Assembly (NCBI GenBank): GCA_037975125.1
Contig: CM075853.1
Location: 32,318,613-32,382,612 of the forward strand
Direction of reading: 5' to 3'
DNA length: 64,000 nt
Source of the DNA: Latrodectus hesperus
Taxonomy: Eukaryota > Arthropoda > Arachnida > Araneae > Theridiidae
Shown here piece by piece: positions 38,011 to 48,764 of the stretch; the stretch's first letter is position 1; each line of letters opens with the position of its first letter. Both the position numbers and the translations under genes were made by a program. The notes beneath the pieces were generated by a model. That model was not told the DNA's origin and did not search any database. It saw nothing but the letters and a program-made list of their open reading frames with translations.

Positions 38011-39593
38011 AAGACATACGTAAGGGGTGTAAAAGAAGCAGTACAACAGCTTTAATTATATGTTTTATGTAAAACCGTAAATGAATGCACTTCAAAAATA
38101 CACAATTAAATATTTTAATAAATTTAAATTTTATTAAAAAAATATTTTATTGCAAATATTATTCACTGCTAAGTAAATATATAAGAAATTTCATTTTCCC
38201 TCCCTGGAATAAAAATTTATCAGGTAACCACCAACGATATTCCAATTAAGAAATGCATTTCATATTTAGGGGGAGACAAATTAAATTACTCATTTCACTG
38301 CAGAAAACGCATTTTTTTCATTTCAAAAGAATTTTGTATTTTATTTCCCTCATATGCGGGGAGATTTCAATTAAACGGCCTTAAAAAAATTATTAAAGCA
38401 AAATAAAAATTCCATAGTTTAAGAAAACACTTTTGTAAAAGATAACATTTGAAAACAGCCACAATAGTAACAAAAAAATTCAAGAGAAATTTGAATGCAA
38501 ATTTAATCAAGTTGAATATTTTTCTCGACCAATTTTACAGATTCACCTAATACATATATGCCAGAGTTTAAGTTAACTTGCCTTATTAAAATTCAAATTT
38601 TAGCATTTCGTAGAAAAATGAGCATTTCGAAAAACACAATATTTACATATTTAAAAAACGCATTCGCATCAAGTTACCTATGTACAAGTATAAATTTACA
38701 TTCAAACATATGCTATAATTTAAATGCATGCATTATATATATACATCCTATTTAGTATATAGTTAGATTATAAAATTGTAAAAAATGTGTCTTGCATTCA
38801 AACATTACGCGACACACATTTTAATCAAATAAGAAACGCAAAAATAGTCATTTATATAAAAAGCATCTTACATTTTTTTTCTTGTTTTACACTCTTCAAA
38901 GTGTGCTTTCAAAAACAGTTCCAATGATTCATTCTACATTTTTTAAGTCTAGAAGAATTGTTACATTCTTTTAACTCGTGTGTGTGTGAAAAGAAATCTT
39001 TTTATTTTGTTTATTCTAAAAATTTGCTTTATTTGTATTCTTTCCAGTTTCTTCACAAAAGCTTTTTGTTCGCTATTTAGAAAAATATTTTGACTAGCAT
39101 ACTTCATCCGGGCATTCAAGAATTCAATCCAATTTTAAAATCAAGCACAAAAGAGGGCTTAATTCACCAGCATGCTGGTTTGGTTTACATGGCATTAGTT
39201 ATTTTTTCATACAAAAAATCTTATTTAATTAAATACTTCCATTGAGATTAGCTGTTTTATCCATAATTAAATTGTAACTATAATTAAATGCTTAAACTTT
39301 CAACGTATGACAACAATGTACTTGTAGATGACATATATATTCACAAACATAATTTATCAACTTTTGATCAATATCGATTCAAAAAATATTTTTATTGACA
39401 ATAGAGTATGTTAAATAAAATATATCTCGAAACAATGTTTAAATTTTAAAAGAATATTTTAATATTATTCTAAATACATTCCAAATTAATTTGCAATGCT
39501 GTCCTTGTTCTAGTTTTTTAATGGAGTAAAATAAAGATGAAAAAGCCCCTTGCTGTAGTTTTCTTTAGTAATATAAAAACACTGTCCCATTTT
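38011..39593. other. AT-rich spacer
   Basis: Nothing was identified. Confidence 0.5.
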
Positions 39594-39604
39594 AACATTT
39601 TAGT

Positions 39605-39903
39605 GCCGACCAACTTGTCTAGTGGTTAGCGTGCCTGACTGCGGATAAGGAGGCCCTGGGTTCGAATCCCGGATCGGGCATGGATGTACTTTCTCTCCCT
39701 ATCAATTCCTGTCTTTGTCCTTCCTTGTATGAATGAGGTGTGAATGGTTGCCTACCCTATAAACGGGTTCCTATGGCAAGTGTGTAGAGCAAAGTCGTAC
39801 TTTCACCTACATGGTGCTCTGATTAAAACGAAAGACGCTCCCAATCGGTTTAATTCGCATAGTATAGCGAGCTTGGCTTGTCCAAGTGTCATTAGTAAAC
39901 AAC
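39605..39903 (+). repeat. tRNA-derived SINE, family B, with 11-bp target duplication
   Basis: A full-length 299-bp copy. The A box is at its start (cttgtctagtggttagcg) and the B box, GGTTCGAATCC, near 39660. The middle has ataaacgggttcctatggcaag; the tail is the family A type (gagcttggcttgtccaagtgt). A perfect duplication, aacattttagt, lies at 39594-39604 and 39904-39914. The 72-codon frame inside is not a gene. Confidence 0.95.
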
Positions 39904-39914
39904 AACATTTTAGT

Positions 39915-40721
39915 AAACTCGACGAACTTCTGTTACTTGTCACATTAAAAGTTCCTAATTAAATCAATGTACAAGTCCCAGATTTTTGTGATACTATGAA
40001 GAAACATTTTTTTAAAATTTTTATCATCTGAAATAACAGTTTGCAAAGATGATGAAAGTTGAAACGGAAAATATTGTATTCCCTGTTAATTTAGAGCAAA
40101 TCTTTTGGTTATCATTTCTTGGGTGTGAGAACCAAAATAAAAATTTTCTGTATAAATGAGTTATTTTAACAGAAAAAATTTAGTTTTACATATTTATCAA
40201 AGCATTTATACTCAAATTGAAAAATATGAGTTGAAATTTTTACATAACTCCTACATTTGGAATTGCCAATTGATATCTGATCTGCAAATTAATACAAAAC
40301 TAATTTCTGTGAGTGAGTTTCAAACTATAAATATACATTTTTATGACAACTATTCAAAACATTCGTTTAAGAAATTTTTAAAAAAAATTTTTTTTTAAAT
40401 AGTCTCGAAACAATTTCACATTATCATTGCGTATATTATCTCAATATTTGTTTTTAGCAGTGCTTTTCATCGAACAATAGTCAAAATTATCGACCATATA
40501 TAAATTCTGATATCACAAAGTACAACTGTATTATTCATTACTAAGCAAATAGAGATACATTCCAACATGTTCAGGGCATACCTAGAATAAAATAATTAAA
40601 GAATGTGACTTGTGGGTTGGCATATTTTTCACTTGGTAAAATTTGACTGTCTTGTATTCGCAGCATTCAAAGCAGTTGTTATTGAAATTTTTTTTAACAA
40701 TACTTAATATAAGAAATCAGT
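39915..40721. other. AT-rich spacer
   Basis: Nothing was identified. The 80-codon frame at 40156-40398 follows AT composition only. Confidence 0.5.
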
Positions 40722-40733
40722 GTTTGATACATT

Positions 40734-41015
40734 CATTCATTCATTGTCGTGTGCCAGTAGGTTGGCAACAAGGGGTGCGCTACTCCACTTTTCCAACTGA
40801 ACCATATTTTGGGGTGGAGTCCGACTTCCTCAATACACACATGCCATAGGGACCCGTTTACAGGGTAGGCAACCATTCACACCTCATTCATACAAGGAAA
40901 GGATACAGACAGGATACATAGAAAGAGAAAGTACATCCATGCCCGAACCGGGATTCGAACCCAGGACCTCCTTATCCGTAGTCAGGCATGCTGACCACTA
41001 GACAAGTTGGTCGGC
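40734..41015 (-). repeat. tRNA-derived SINE, family B head with a different tail
   Basis: The head and middle match family B closely (A-box complement accactagacaagttggtcgg, B-box complement gggattcgaaccca, and acccgtttacagggtaggcaacc). The 3' part, at the left, is unrelated to the family A/B tail: it reads gtgccagtaggttggcaac and accatattttggggtgg and ends in (CATT)n. A perfect 12-bp target duplication, gtttgatacatt, lies at 40722-40733 and 41016-41027. The copy is young. Confidence 0.94.
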
Positions 41016-41093
41016 GTTTGATACATTAAACATTACAAATGAAAAGATTTTTTTAGTAAATAATGGGATTCAACTTTATATATACTTGTTATC

Positions 41094-41160
41094 TTGTGCC
41101 TCTGGCATTATAGGGTGCGCTGCTCTACTTTTCTTGCTGAACCATATTTTGGGGTTCAAC
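41094..41160 (-). repeat. isolated SINE tail fragment, same type as 40734-41015
   Basis: cttgtgcctctggcattatagggtgcgctgctc through gaaccatattttggggtt repeats the alternative tail of the neighbouring SINE without its head. Confidence 0.7.
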
Positions 41161-41345
41161 TTTATATAGAAATATATAATTTCACAAATACTTTTACTGA
41201 GAGCTCTGTGAAATTATAATTCAAGCGTTTATGAGATGGACATTCGTGTCAGGCATCACGATGTATGTCAGTCTAGTTGTCATAGTTCCTAAATATAACC
41301 TGTGAAATTTCTTTTGATAATTTTATAAGCACTTTTGAGGGAGTG

Positions 41346-41497
41346 GATCCTCTGATGGTGCTATCCATCGAAGGAGTCTTTAAGTCGTACTTTCTCCATC
41401 GTGGTGCTCTGATTAAACGAAAGACGCACAATTCTGACTTAATTTCGCAATTGTCGACTAACGAACTTGGTGCGTTAGCCGACAATTGCGAAATTAA
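41346..41497 (+). repeat. family A SINE fragment ending in a large hairpin
   Basis: Family A middle sequence (gatggtgctatcc, tggtgctctgattaaacg) is recognisable on the plus strand. The end has been converted to a near-perfect palindrome: 18-nt arms at 41439-41456 and 41480-41497, one mismatch, then inner arms ctaacg (41458-41463) and cgttag (41473-41478) around a 9-nt loop. The tail normally continues without such symmetry, so this is a local inverted duplication. Confidence 0.8.
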
Positions 41498-41846
41498 ATA
41501 TCATATGCTTGCAATTTCACTAAGGTATAAGGATTTAGAAAACCTGTATGAAACTTTGTAAAGAAATACTCATCACCATGATTAAATGTTTAATGCTTTT
41601 TGCTTTTCTTAATGACCAACCAAGTAAAGTTTTCTTGCCCAATTTTTTGGATGTAAATCTCATTAAATTATTATATATAGTTAACTCTAAGGTTTTTTCT
41701 TTTACAAATAATTTCGCTGAAAACTTATTTTATTTTATAAAAATATACTATTTAAATTTGCATTAATTGTAGAAAAGTTTGTTTGGAAAAAAACATTAAA
41801 ATTATTTTTGATTTTTTTAAGCCACTTGTGAATGAACTAATAAATA

Positions 41847-41875
41847 ATGGTTGTTTCGTTAACAGAAACAACCAT
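41847..41875. repeat. perfect 11-bp hairpin
   Basis: atggttgtttc (41847-41857) and gaaacaaccat (41865-41875) pair around a 7-nt loop. It is short; function unknown. Confidence 0.7.
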
Positions 41876-41890
41876 GTTTTATTTTTATAG

Positions 41891-41892
<2 letters not shown>

Positions 41893-41944
<52 letters not shown>

Positions 41945-41957
41945 TATATATATATAT
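41893..41957. repeat. (TA)n microsatellite with one interruption
   Basis: An alternating AT tract, broken once by atcatat near 41942. Confidence 0.96.
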
Positions 41958-44810
41958 TCTAAAGTGTTAGAGAAAAGAATATAAATACTATCAAGAATTA
42001 AATTTGCACTACAGGACAAGAATGAAAATGACTTGAATACCATATTAACACAAATAAATATGAAAAACATTTGGTACCTATTTGCGTAAAAATATTTAAT
42101 TAACGTATCATAAAGCATGAACCAAAGAAAAATAAAAAAAAATGAATTGGTGGAAAGCTGAAAAAGACAATGGAGACTATAAGACAATTGTTAGTTCTAA
42201 ATAATTTTCCTTCAAAAATTCAAACCGATAAAATCACCTGATCTTTGCGAATATTTGCTAGAATCCGAAAATTTACTGTCAAATAGGCCTAAGCATTGCT
42301 GCTAGATATGTTGTTGGAAATTTTTACAGAAACATTGAAAGACATTGTCACAAATGCATTTGAATATGAAAGTGTGGAAATGTCTTAAAAATCTTTAATG
42401 AAGATGTCAATAGAGAATATGAAAAAACAGTTGGATAAAGATGCTAAGCTGATTTATGACATTGAATCGAGCAGGACTTCTAATTTGAGAAAGTTAAGAA
42501 ACTAATTCTGTAGATTGGAAATTTTAGTTTTTAGTGCATTTAATCAGTATGATATTGAACATTTTAAATACAGAATATAAAATACAAAAAGCAGTTGTTT
42601 CTGAAGCACTGAGAAAGGGAAATAATAAAATTGAGAATCAATTGTTTGCAGAATGTGAAGAGCCTTTTCGGCAAACACAATAAAACAATTATTCAATGAA
42701 TAAATTTTGAACCAAAAGAACGTGAGCTAATGTTAGGGACCTTACTTATTTATGTTTCATTTATTTTTTATCAATGAAACCTGTATTCAGTATATGCATT
42801 TTATATTTCTACTGATCATCGATCAAATTTGGCTTAAAAAAGTGGATTTAACAAGTGGAATGTAACTGAAAGAATGACAATGCATTAATTTTTCAACAAA
42901 CATGTTGAGTTTTTCTCGCAATAGATAATAATGGAATGGAATTATCTCAAGAAAATAGAAATTATAGAATATGGAATGTAATTAGTGATTGATGATGAAA
43001 AGAAGAAATGGCACGATATTTAGCAAAAGAATCATTCATTATCACAAGTTTTTTGTGACCAGAAACCTGGTTTTGGTTAGATAATTTGTTACCTTACGGT
43101 TACGGTTTTTTTTTAAAGGGAGTTACAAAACATGCAATAATTAACATAAGTTTATTGAGATCCAAGATTTTGGTTGGATAATTTGACGCCTAAGGTCATT
43201 ATTTGCATACGAGGTATGAGTTTACCAGAGTTTGTTTTATTGTGGATTCCACAAATCACTACAAACATTCACACCCAATATGAAAATTGAACCCACGATT
43301 TCTTGAACAGACAAGTAGAGCATCACCATCCAGATACCAAGTTCAGCCCAGGTTTAGAGAGGACACCTAAATGCTTCAACAAAATAATGAATAAAAAAAA
43401 TTGGAAACTTTACTAAAATAGCTGTCCATCTTCGATTTTAATTTTAAATAGTAAACAGTAAGACGTTTTTTCCTATTTTTATTGAAATCATTATAAAAGA
43501 GTTTTGACACAGTTTGTAATTGGAAGGAAACGTTAGGAAACACTTTTCAACATATAGGAGTTTAAACTGCAGTCTATACAGCACTTTTTCAAAAGAAATG
43601 AAAGCAAACGCGGAAACTTCCATATTCTAAATGTATCCCTTAAATCTCCCCTGCGATTTACCTGAAGTGATTTCGACAGTTCTTATCAAGATTCGATAAA
43701 TTGCGTTTTCAACGTCTCTACCAAAAATATGCACATAAAAAGAGAAAATAAATAAAAATTAAAAAAACAGCCATATATATTGAGGAGATAGAGGAATATT
43801 AAATTATTTTTATATTTCGGTGTAACTCCGGAATATTTTCCCCTTTTAATAAATTTATAGCAGTAAAGAAATGCGACATTTTACTTTTAGTAATAGTCTC
43901 AGGGGATTTTTATCTTTTATATTGAATGTAAATAAACGGTTATTCAATATGTTCTACAAATCAATTAGAGCTGTCTACTGTCTACAATACAATTACTTTC
44001 CATGTAAATTAATAAGAATTTAGTAATATTGTGAAAAGATAGAAATAAAAACTTGAAAAAATTGACATCAAACATACAATAACATTAACAATAAATATTT
44101 TTTTTAAAACCAGAAAAGTATTTCTATATTTTGTGCACATTACTTCTATGAAAAGCAACAGCGAAGGTTTTTTTTTTTAATCTCAAATTCTCTCTTCTTT
44201 TCACAGCATTATATTCTATTAGTTTAATATCATTGAATTACTTTTTTAATACGCATTATATTTCTCTTATAAATGAATTTTATTTAGACTATTTTGAATA
44301 AAAATTGTGACTCAATTGTAATTAATATTTTTATAAGAAATATGTAATCAGTTGTAGTTTTTTGTTTTCTAATCTAAAATGTTATGTATTTGAAAAAAAA
44401 AAAACTTTTATGCCATAACATCAAAATTAAATTTCATTAAAATATGTAAGCTTTAATACAAAAAAATAAATAAAAAAAATTACGTTTGTGGGATATATGA
44501 AAAGAAATAATATATTCATGAAGTTATGTAAGAAAACCTTATCTACTCATTCTTCATGTATTTTTGTAATCAAAATAAGAAAGATGATTTTTTGAAAAAC
44601 GCCAAAGGTCATACAATAACGTATGCGGAATATAGAAATGTATTTCATATGTTGGCCATTTTCGAAAAGAAAATACAAACGTTAAAAACCTGATGTGTAA
44701 TACATGTTTTTCTACGGTGGTAAATTTTTTTTCTTAAATTCTTCGAGAAAAGCTAAAATGTTATTTACAGTAGGGAAACTACTGGAATATAACATCGTTT
44801 TTTAGGGGTA
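41958..44810. other. AT-rich spacer with faint coding debris and a family E fragment
   Basis: Plus-strand translation of about 42290-42500 gives protein-like pieces (LEIFTETLKDIVTNAFEYES, MKKQLDKDAKLIYDIESS) broken by stops; I cannot identify the source. A family E fragment lies at about 43200-43352 (attgtggattccacaaatcac, catccagataccaagtt). The rest is featureless. Confidence 0.3.
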
Positions 44811-44912
44811 GAGGAGGGCTAATCGGAGAACATCATGCATAAATAAACATATTTGGAAGGGGTAAAAACTTTCCCTCATCTTGTAAGGAACCGGAAGAGG
44901 CATCCAATATAA

Positions 44913-45011
44913 ATGGCTGCTACCTCACCCAAGAGAGCGGAAGCTGCTTTTGCTTCCGCCCTTGATAAGTACAGCGAGGAAAGGAGGGGCCGAATACATT
45001 ATGAGATATAA
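44913..45011 (+). CDS. candidate small ORF, 32 codons, in a GC-richer island
   Basis: An ATGG start opens 32 codons with helical, charged composition (begins MAATSPKRAEAAFASALDKY, then SEERRGRIHYEI) and ends in TAA. The island (about 44810-45010) is distinct from its AT-rich flanks and contains a short hairpin, gcggaagc/gcttccgc, within the frame. No donor splice site follows, so this would be a complete microprotein or a chance frame. An intronic conserved element is a good alternative. Confidence 0.22.
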   Translation: MAATSPKRAEAAFASALDKYSEERRGRIHYEI

Positions 45012-45284
45012 ATAAAAACCAAAAAGCTTCGTTATTTGTGATCAAGATTTGAGTGGTTAAGAATTCAAACTTTTTTATTTCCTTGAAAAGTTGAAAGATG
45101 ACTCACTTTAAAAATTGAGTCATTTTATGGTTTTGCATTTCACATCTATCAGAATCAAATCCCTTAGCGAAATTCCTAACAAATTTTATAAACACAAAAA
45201 GCATTTATAAGATGTATTACAGATTTTAATATATATGATTTAAGATTGAAATTTTTGGATATTTTTTTAACCATAAAAAGGTTG

Positions 45285-45815
45285 TTTCTTTCGTTACAAT
45301 TGAGATTCTGAGTACACCACTTTATTACGATTCTCATTAATTTAAAATATCCATGATGTCAGATAACGTTTAATCTACGTCACATCGTGTTGAGACGGGG
45401 TTGTAAATCCGACTAGTCGTCGAATTTGCTGCCTGCCTTCAAATCACATACTTCGAGTGGCAGCAAACAAGGCGAAGTTCACCATCGAATGTCTCAGAAT
45501 ATTATCAAAGTTCATTTTGTTAATAAAACGATTTCTTATATAAGGAAGAAAACGTTGGTTTGAGAAGCCGTTTTCCATTGATTGAAGCCATTAACACATG
45601 GACAATAGAACAGCAGAAATAGCAAAATGAAAAAGACACGACGAAACATCCACATTATGGTTAGTTTAAATCGGCAAATTTGAATTTTTAAAAATTTCAT
45701 TAATTAATAGAATTTTAAATTATAACTGCAACATTTGTAAACAATCTCTTTTGAATCTTAAGAATATTGCCTTGCTTACGACAGCATTAAAAATTTTCAT
45801 TTAATTAATATTGCT
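45285..45815 (-). repeat. three-copy dispersed element, inverted copy 2
   Basis: The reverse complement aligns with 21027-21555 in ordered blocks: aagattcaaaagagattg, ttgccgatttaaactaacc, then gacattcgatggtgaactt, ttgtttgctgccactcga and, at the far end, attttaaattaatgagaatcg. The two copies differ in the stretch after the leader ORF and by an extra segment of about 75 bp here. No target duplication or inverted termini were found, so the class is unknown. Confidence 0.75.
45536..45655 (-). CDS. signal-peptide ORF within the dispersed element
   Basis: From ATG 45655 the minus frame encodes 39 residues and stops at 45536. Residues 1-6 (MWMFRR) are a basic start, 7-18 (VFFILLFLLFYC) a hydrophobic core, and 19-23 (PCVNG) a typical cleavage region: a textbook signal peptide. 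The remaining 16 residues (FNQWKTASQTNVFFLI) would be a very short mature part, so this may be a first exon read through into its intron, although I see no convincing donor. The related copies at 20838-21345 keep the leader in damaged form. Function unknown; no start-site evidence beyond the ATG. Confidence 0.35.
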   Translation of the reverse strand: MWMFRRVFFILLFLLFYCPCVNGFNQWKTASQTNVFFLI

Positions 45816-45987
45816 GAAATAATAAAAAGCAGATTTGCAAAACATATGCTCAAAAGGTTCGTTGAATCTCTTAAAATTATACTTTTTCAATTTATTCATC
45901 TGTTTATTGTATTTCTTCAAAGAATTTATTTTTTTACAGGAAATATGAGGAAAGATAATTTTTATAATTTTAGAAAAATCTTAACTG

Positions 45988-46125
45988 ATTGGTTTTGCGG
46001 TCAGTCACTCTTTGCATACGAGAACTAATTCAATTGGGAAGTATGGTTTAAAGTATAGATTCCCAATTATTGCAAACATCCGAGCATAAGATTGAACCTA
46101 ACCAAATGAATTGTAGCATTTAGGC
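45988..46125 (-). repeat. decayed family E SINE
   Basis: Left block gcatacgagaactaattca, then tggtttaaagtatagattccc and a weak head. The end is involved in the adjacent tandem duplication. Confidence 0.5.
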
Positions 46126-46188
46126 AATATCTAATGATGAATTGAACCTAACCAAACAAATGATGAATTGTAGCAATTAGACAATATC
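46091..46188. repeat. 50-bp direct tandem duplication
   Basis: attgaacctaaccaaatg at 46091 recurs at 46141 (attgaacctaaccaaac), and the following gaattgtagcattaggcaatatc-like segments also match. There are two units of about 50 bp with small differences. Confidence 0.8.
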
Positions 46189-46491
46189 AAAAGAAAGAAA
46201 TTATTGGATTTCAAAATCAACAGTAATAATATCTAAATATGCAATATATGTATATATATATAATATTGGGGTATTATACGACCATGATGAAAATAATTTG
46301 ACTACCCTTCATCAAGAAAAGTTCTCCTACATATCAATAAAATAACATGAAAAAGCCTTATAACTTTAATTTGGCTAATGATCACTGAAATTATACTTCG
46401 TTGACCATTTTATTACTCGTTCTTTGGATCTGACCAGAGTTAATGTGCAAGATCAAATATACAAAGACGTGTGATCAAGAGCCATTAAGAC

Positions 46492-46726
46492 TGTTGGTGC
46501 ATGCGCGCCAACTGCGCCTGATCTCAGCGTTCAGATGGCACTTGAATGCCAAGCAGGAAGGATGTGGGTACATAACTCTGGTAAAACGCGCAACACCCAC
46601 AATATTATATTAAAATTCTTGCATGAATGTTTGCTTTCTATTTGCGCGTAATTTGTTAAATAAATGCTGTTGTCTATAACAGCTGGTCCGTCATCTCTTC
46701 CTTATTAATAATCTGAACTGTTGACA
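46492..46726 (+). mobile_element. probable solo LTR of a retrotransposon
   Basis: The block starts TGTTGG and ends GTTGACA (the 5'-TG...CA-3' rule) and is clearly GC-richer than its flanks. It has an AATAAA polyadenylation signal in the last third (about 46661). Flanking pentamers aagac (46487-46491) and aggac (46727-46731) match at 4 of 5 positions, compatible with a diverged 5-bp target duplication. No gag or pol sequence adjoins it, so the internal part would have been lost by LTR-LTR recombination. TGTTGG starts are common in BEL/Pao and gypsy LTRs; the clade is not determined. Confidence 0.5.
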
Positions 46727-46837
46727 AGGACAATGATAAAACAATGAAATTATAAGTGGTAAAAATAAAGAATTACATTTAAACTTGGGAGGAAGAATAT
46801 GTAATAATTTTCTTTAGGTAGGAAATTGTTTTAATTT

Positions 46838-47232
46838 TTGTTGTTACTGTTGTTGTTGTTGTTACTTATAACACTTGGACAAGCCAAGCTCGCTATGCCT
46901 TGGCAATGCGAATTTAAGTCAATAGGGAGCGTCTTTCGTTTTAATTAGAGCACCACAAAGGTGAAAGTACGTCTTTTGCTCTTTCTTTAAATCCTCCGAT
47001 AGATGGCACCACCAGAGGATCCACACCCTCAATTTTGACATTGATCTGAAGGGGGAGGAAATTTTCTCCAGACCATGGTAACTGCTCAACGACCGACCAC
47101 AGGACTTTCGATTCCACAGATTTAACGAGAACGTATATCGCATGTACTCGGTGGGTATTTGGCGGCATTGGGAATCGAACCCCGCCCTTCCGGAAGGAAG
47201 GCCGATACCCTAACCACTAAGCTATCACGGCC
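46838..47232 (-). repeat. tRNA-derived SINE, family A, with TTG-rich tail
   Basis: A full-length, well-preserved copy. B-box complement gggaatcgaacccc lies near 47170 and A-box complement ctaaccactaagctatcacgg at the right end. The tail at the left runs into a (TTG)n tract at 46838-46863. Open frames of 66-76 codons within it on the minus strand are repeat artefacts. Confidence 0.9.
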
Positions 47233-47789
47233 TATCCACATTGCGTAAATGTTGGAACTTCCAACATTATCCAGCATGTTCTGATTTTGTTTGTTGAATT
47301 TTTGGTGACAATGGCTCTTGATGACAAGGTGTTTTTTACAATTAATGATCAAATGATGCGTACTTATCTTAAGATGGAGCTATGAATATTTAAAATTCCT
47401 GTAAATCCAATTAATTTTTGTAGTATTGAAGATAAAATCGGAAGTTTTTAGAATTGAGAAAAGAAATAGGTAAATTAATAAAACCAAAAATATGTTGGTT
47501 AGTAGTGTAAGTCGAACAGATAGGAATCAGATTAACATGTGTTTATTGTATTTGTTTTACACCAAGATCAACGAATGTACAAAGACGATGGAGTTATAAC
47601 CATGAACATTAATAAATTATTGAATTTTATGGTTATAATTTTAACGAATAAAATTTATGATTATTATCTTGACCTACGATCAAATCCATTAATGTTTTAA
47701 ATCAATTGTTCTCAATTTCTGTCAAATAAAATGGCTATTAATAATATAAAATATACAGGTATTTAAAAAGATATGAAAAACTTTAAGAA
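47233..47789. other. AT-rich spacer
   Basis: Nothing was identified. Confidence 0.5.
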
Positions 47790-47797
47790 ATGGTAGC

Positions 47798-48469
47798 TAG
47801 TGTTGTAAAGGAGAGAAAAAACTAGGTTTATTTCCGGGAATAAACCCGGTTTATTCACTAGGGAATTTTAAAAATTCTCGGGAAGTTTGAAAGTCCTTGA
47901 GAGTTTTGAACTTTTTCAGATGATTTCGAAAATTTTGAAGCTCTTTTTATCAGATACTTCTTAAGATAAAAATCCACTTATTTTTATGATTTCTATACTA
48001 CTAATTACGTTAATAGAAAAGTTTTCCAGGAAAAGAAAACAATTTTGTTTTAGTGAGCAATTTAGAATAAGTTCAAAAATTAATATTGAGTATAAATATT
48101 TTTTTCTTTCTCCGCACGAATTTATGAATTTATAACAATAAAAACATAAAAATGTCACTACTTTTTCTGACAGTCTTAAGAAATATACCGAATTATTCAT
48201 TATTTTTATTGTTTCAACAAATATTTGTTTTTCTCAGTACGAAACTAATTAACTTTTGTACTAGAAGACAGAACAAATATTTTTTTGTATATTTACATAG
48301 TTTACTTCACTTCTCTTCATATTAAAGACAAGACAATCCATTAAATGAAGGATGATAGGCTGAGTTTATTCCCTCAAAATTCTAATATTCACCTAAATTC
48401 TCAATTCATGCCCAAAATTCCTGAGTAAATTTCCCGTTGTTCAAAATTCCCGCGAATTTTACATCTCTA
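47798..48469. mobile_element. non-autonomous hAT-like element, 672 bp, perfect 8-bp target duplication
   Basis: The element is bounded by an exact 8-bp direct repeat, atggtagc, at 47790-47797 and 48470-48477, the size left by hAT transposases. Its ends are inverted: TAGTGTTGTAAA at the left and, in complement, TAGAGATGTAAA at the right (10 of 12). Both subterminal regions are rich in short GGGAATT/AATTCCC motifs (e.g. ttccgggaataaacccgg near 47835; aattcccgcgaatttt near 48447), typical binding repeats. The interior is AT-rich with no transposase frame. Confidence 0.88.
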
Positions 48470-48764
48470 ATGGTAGCACATACCAACATAAACTTTCACA
48501 AAAAACTAAGTTCAAAATGTAAATGTATCACAGGGTGCAACATAGTAAAATCCAGAGTTACGATGAAAAACATAAAAATATTGTATAAAAAATTATTTTT
48601 ATAAATAAATCACAATTGATCATGATTTTAATAATTCACAGAGCAACCACGAACGATGAATGTAAGACAATGTAACTGAATGCAGACAAATGCAAAATGT
48701 AATGCGAACTGCGGCGAAAAAGGTATTGGGTAAAATATCAAAAGTATTTCAGATTTTAAATTAA

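Noticed and set aside
41548..41766. 72-codon frame following the SINE fragment, Phe/Leu-rich
   Set aside because: Its composition is what AT-rich DNA gives by chance, with no start or splice context.
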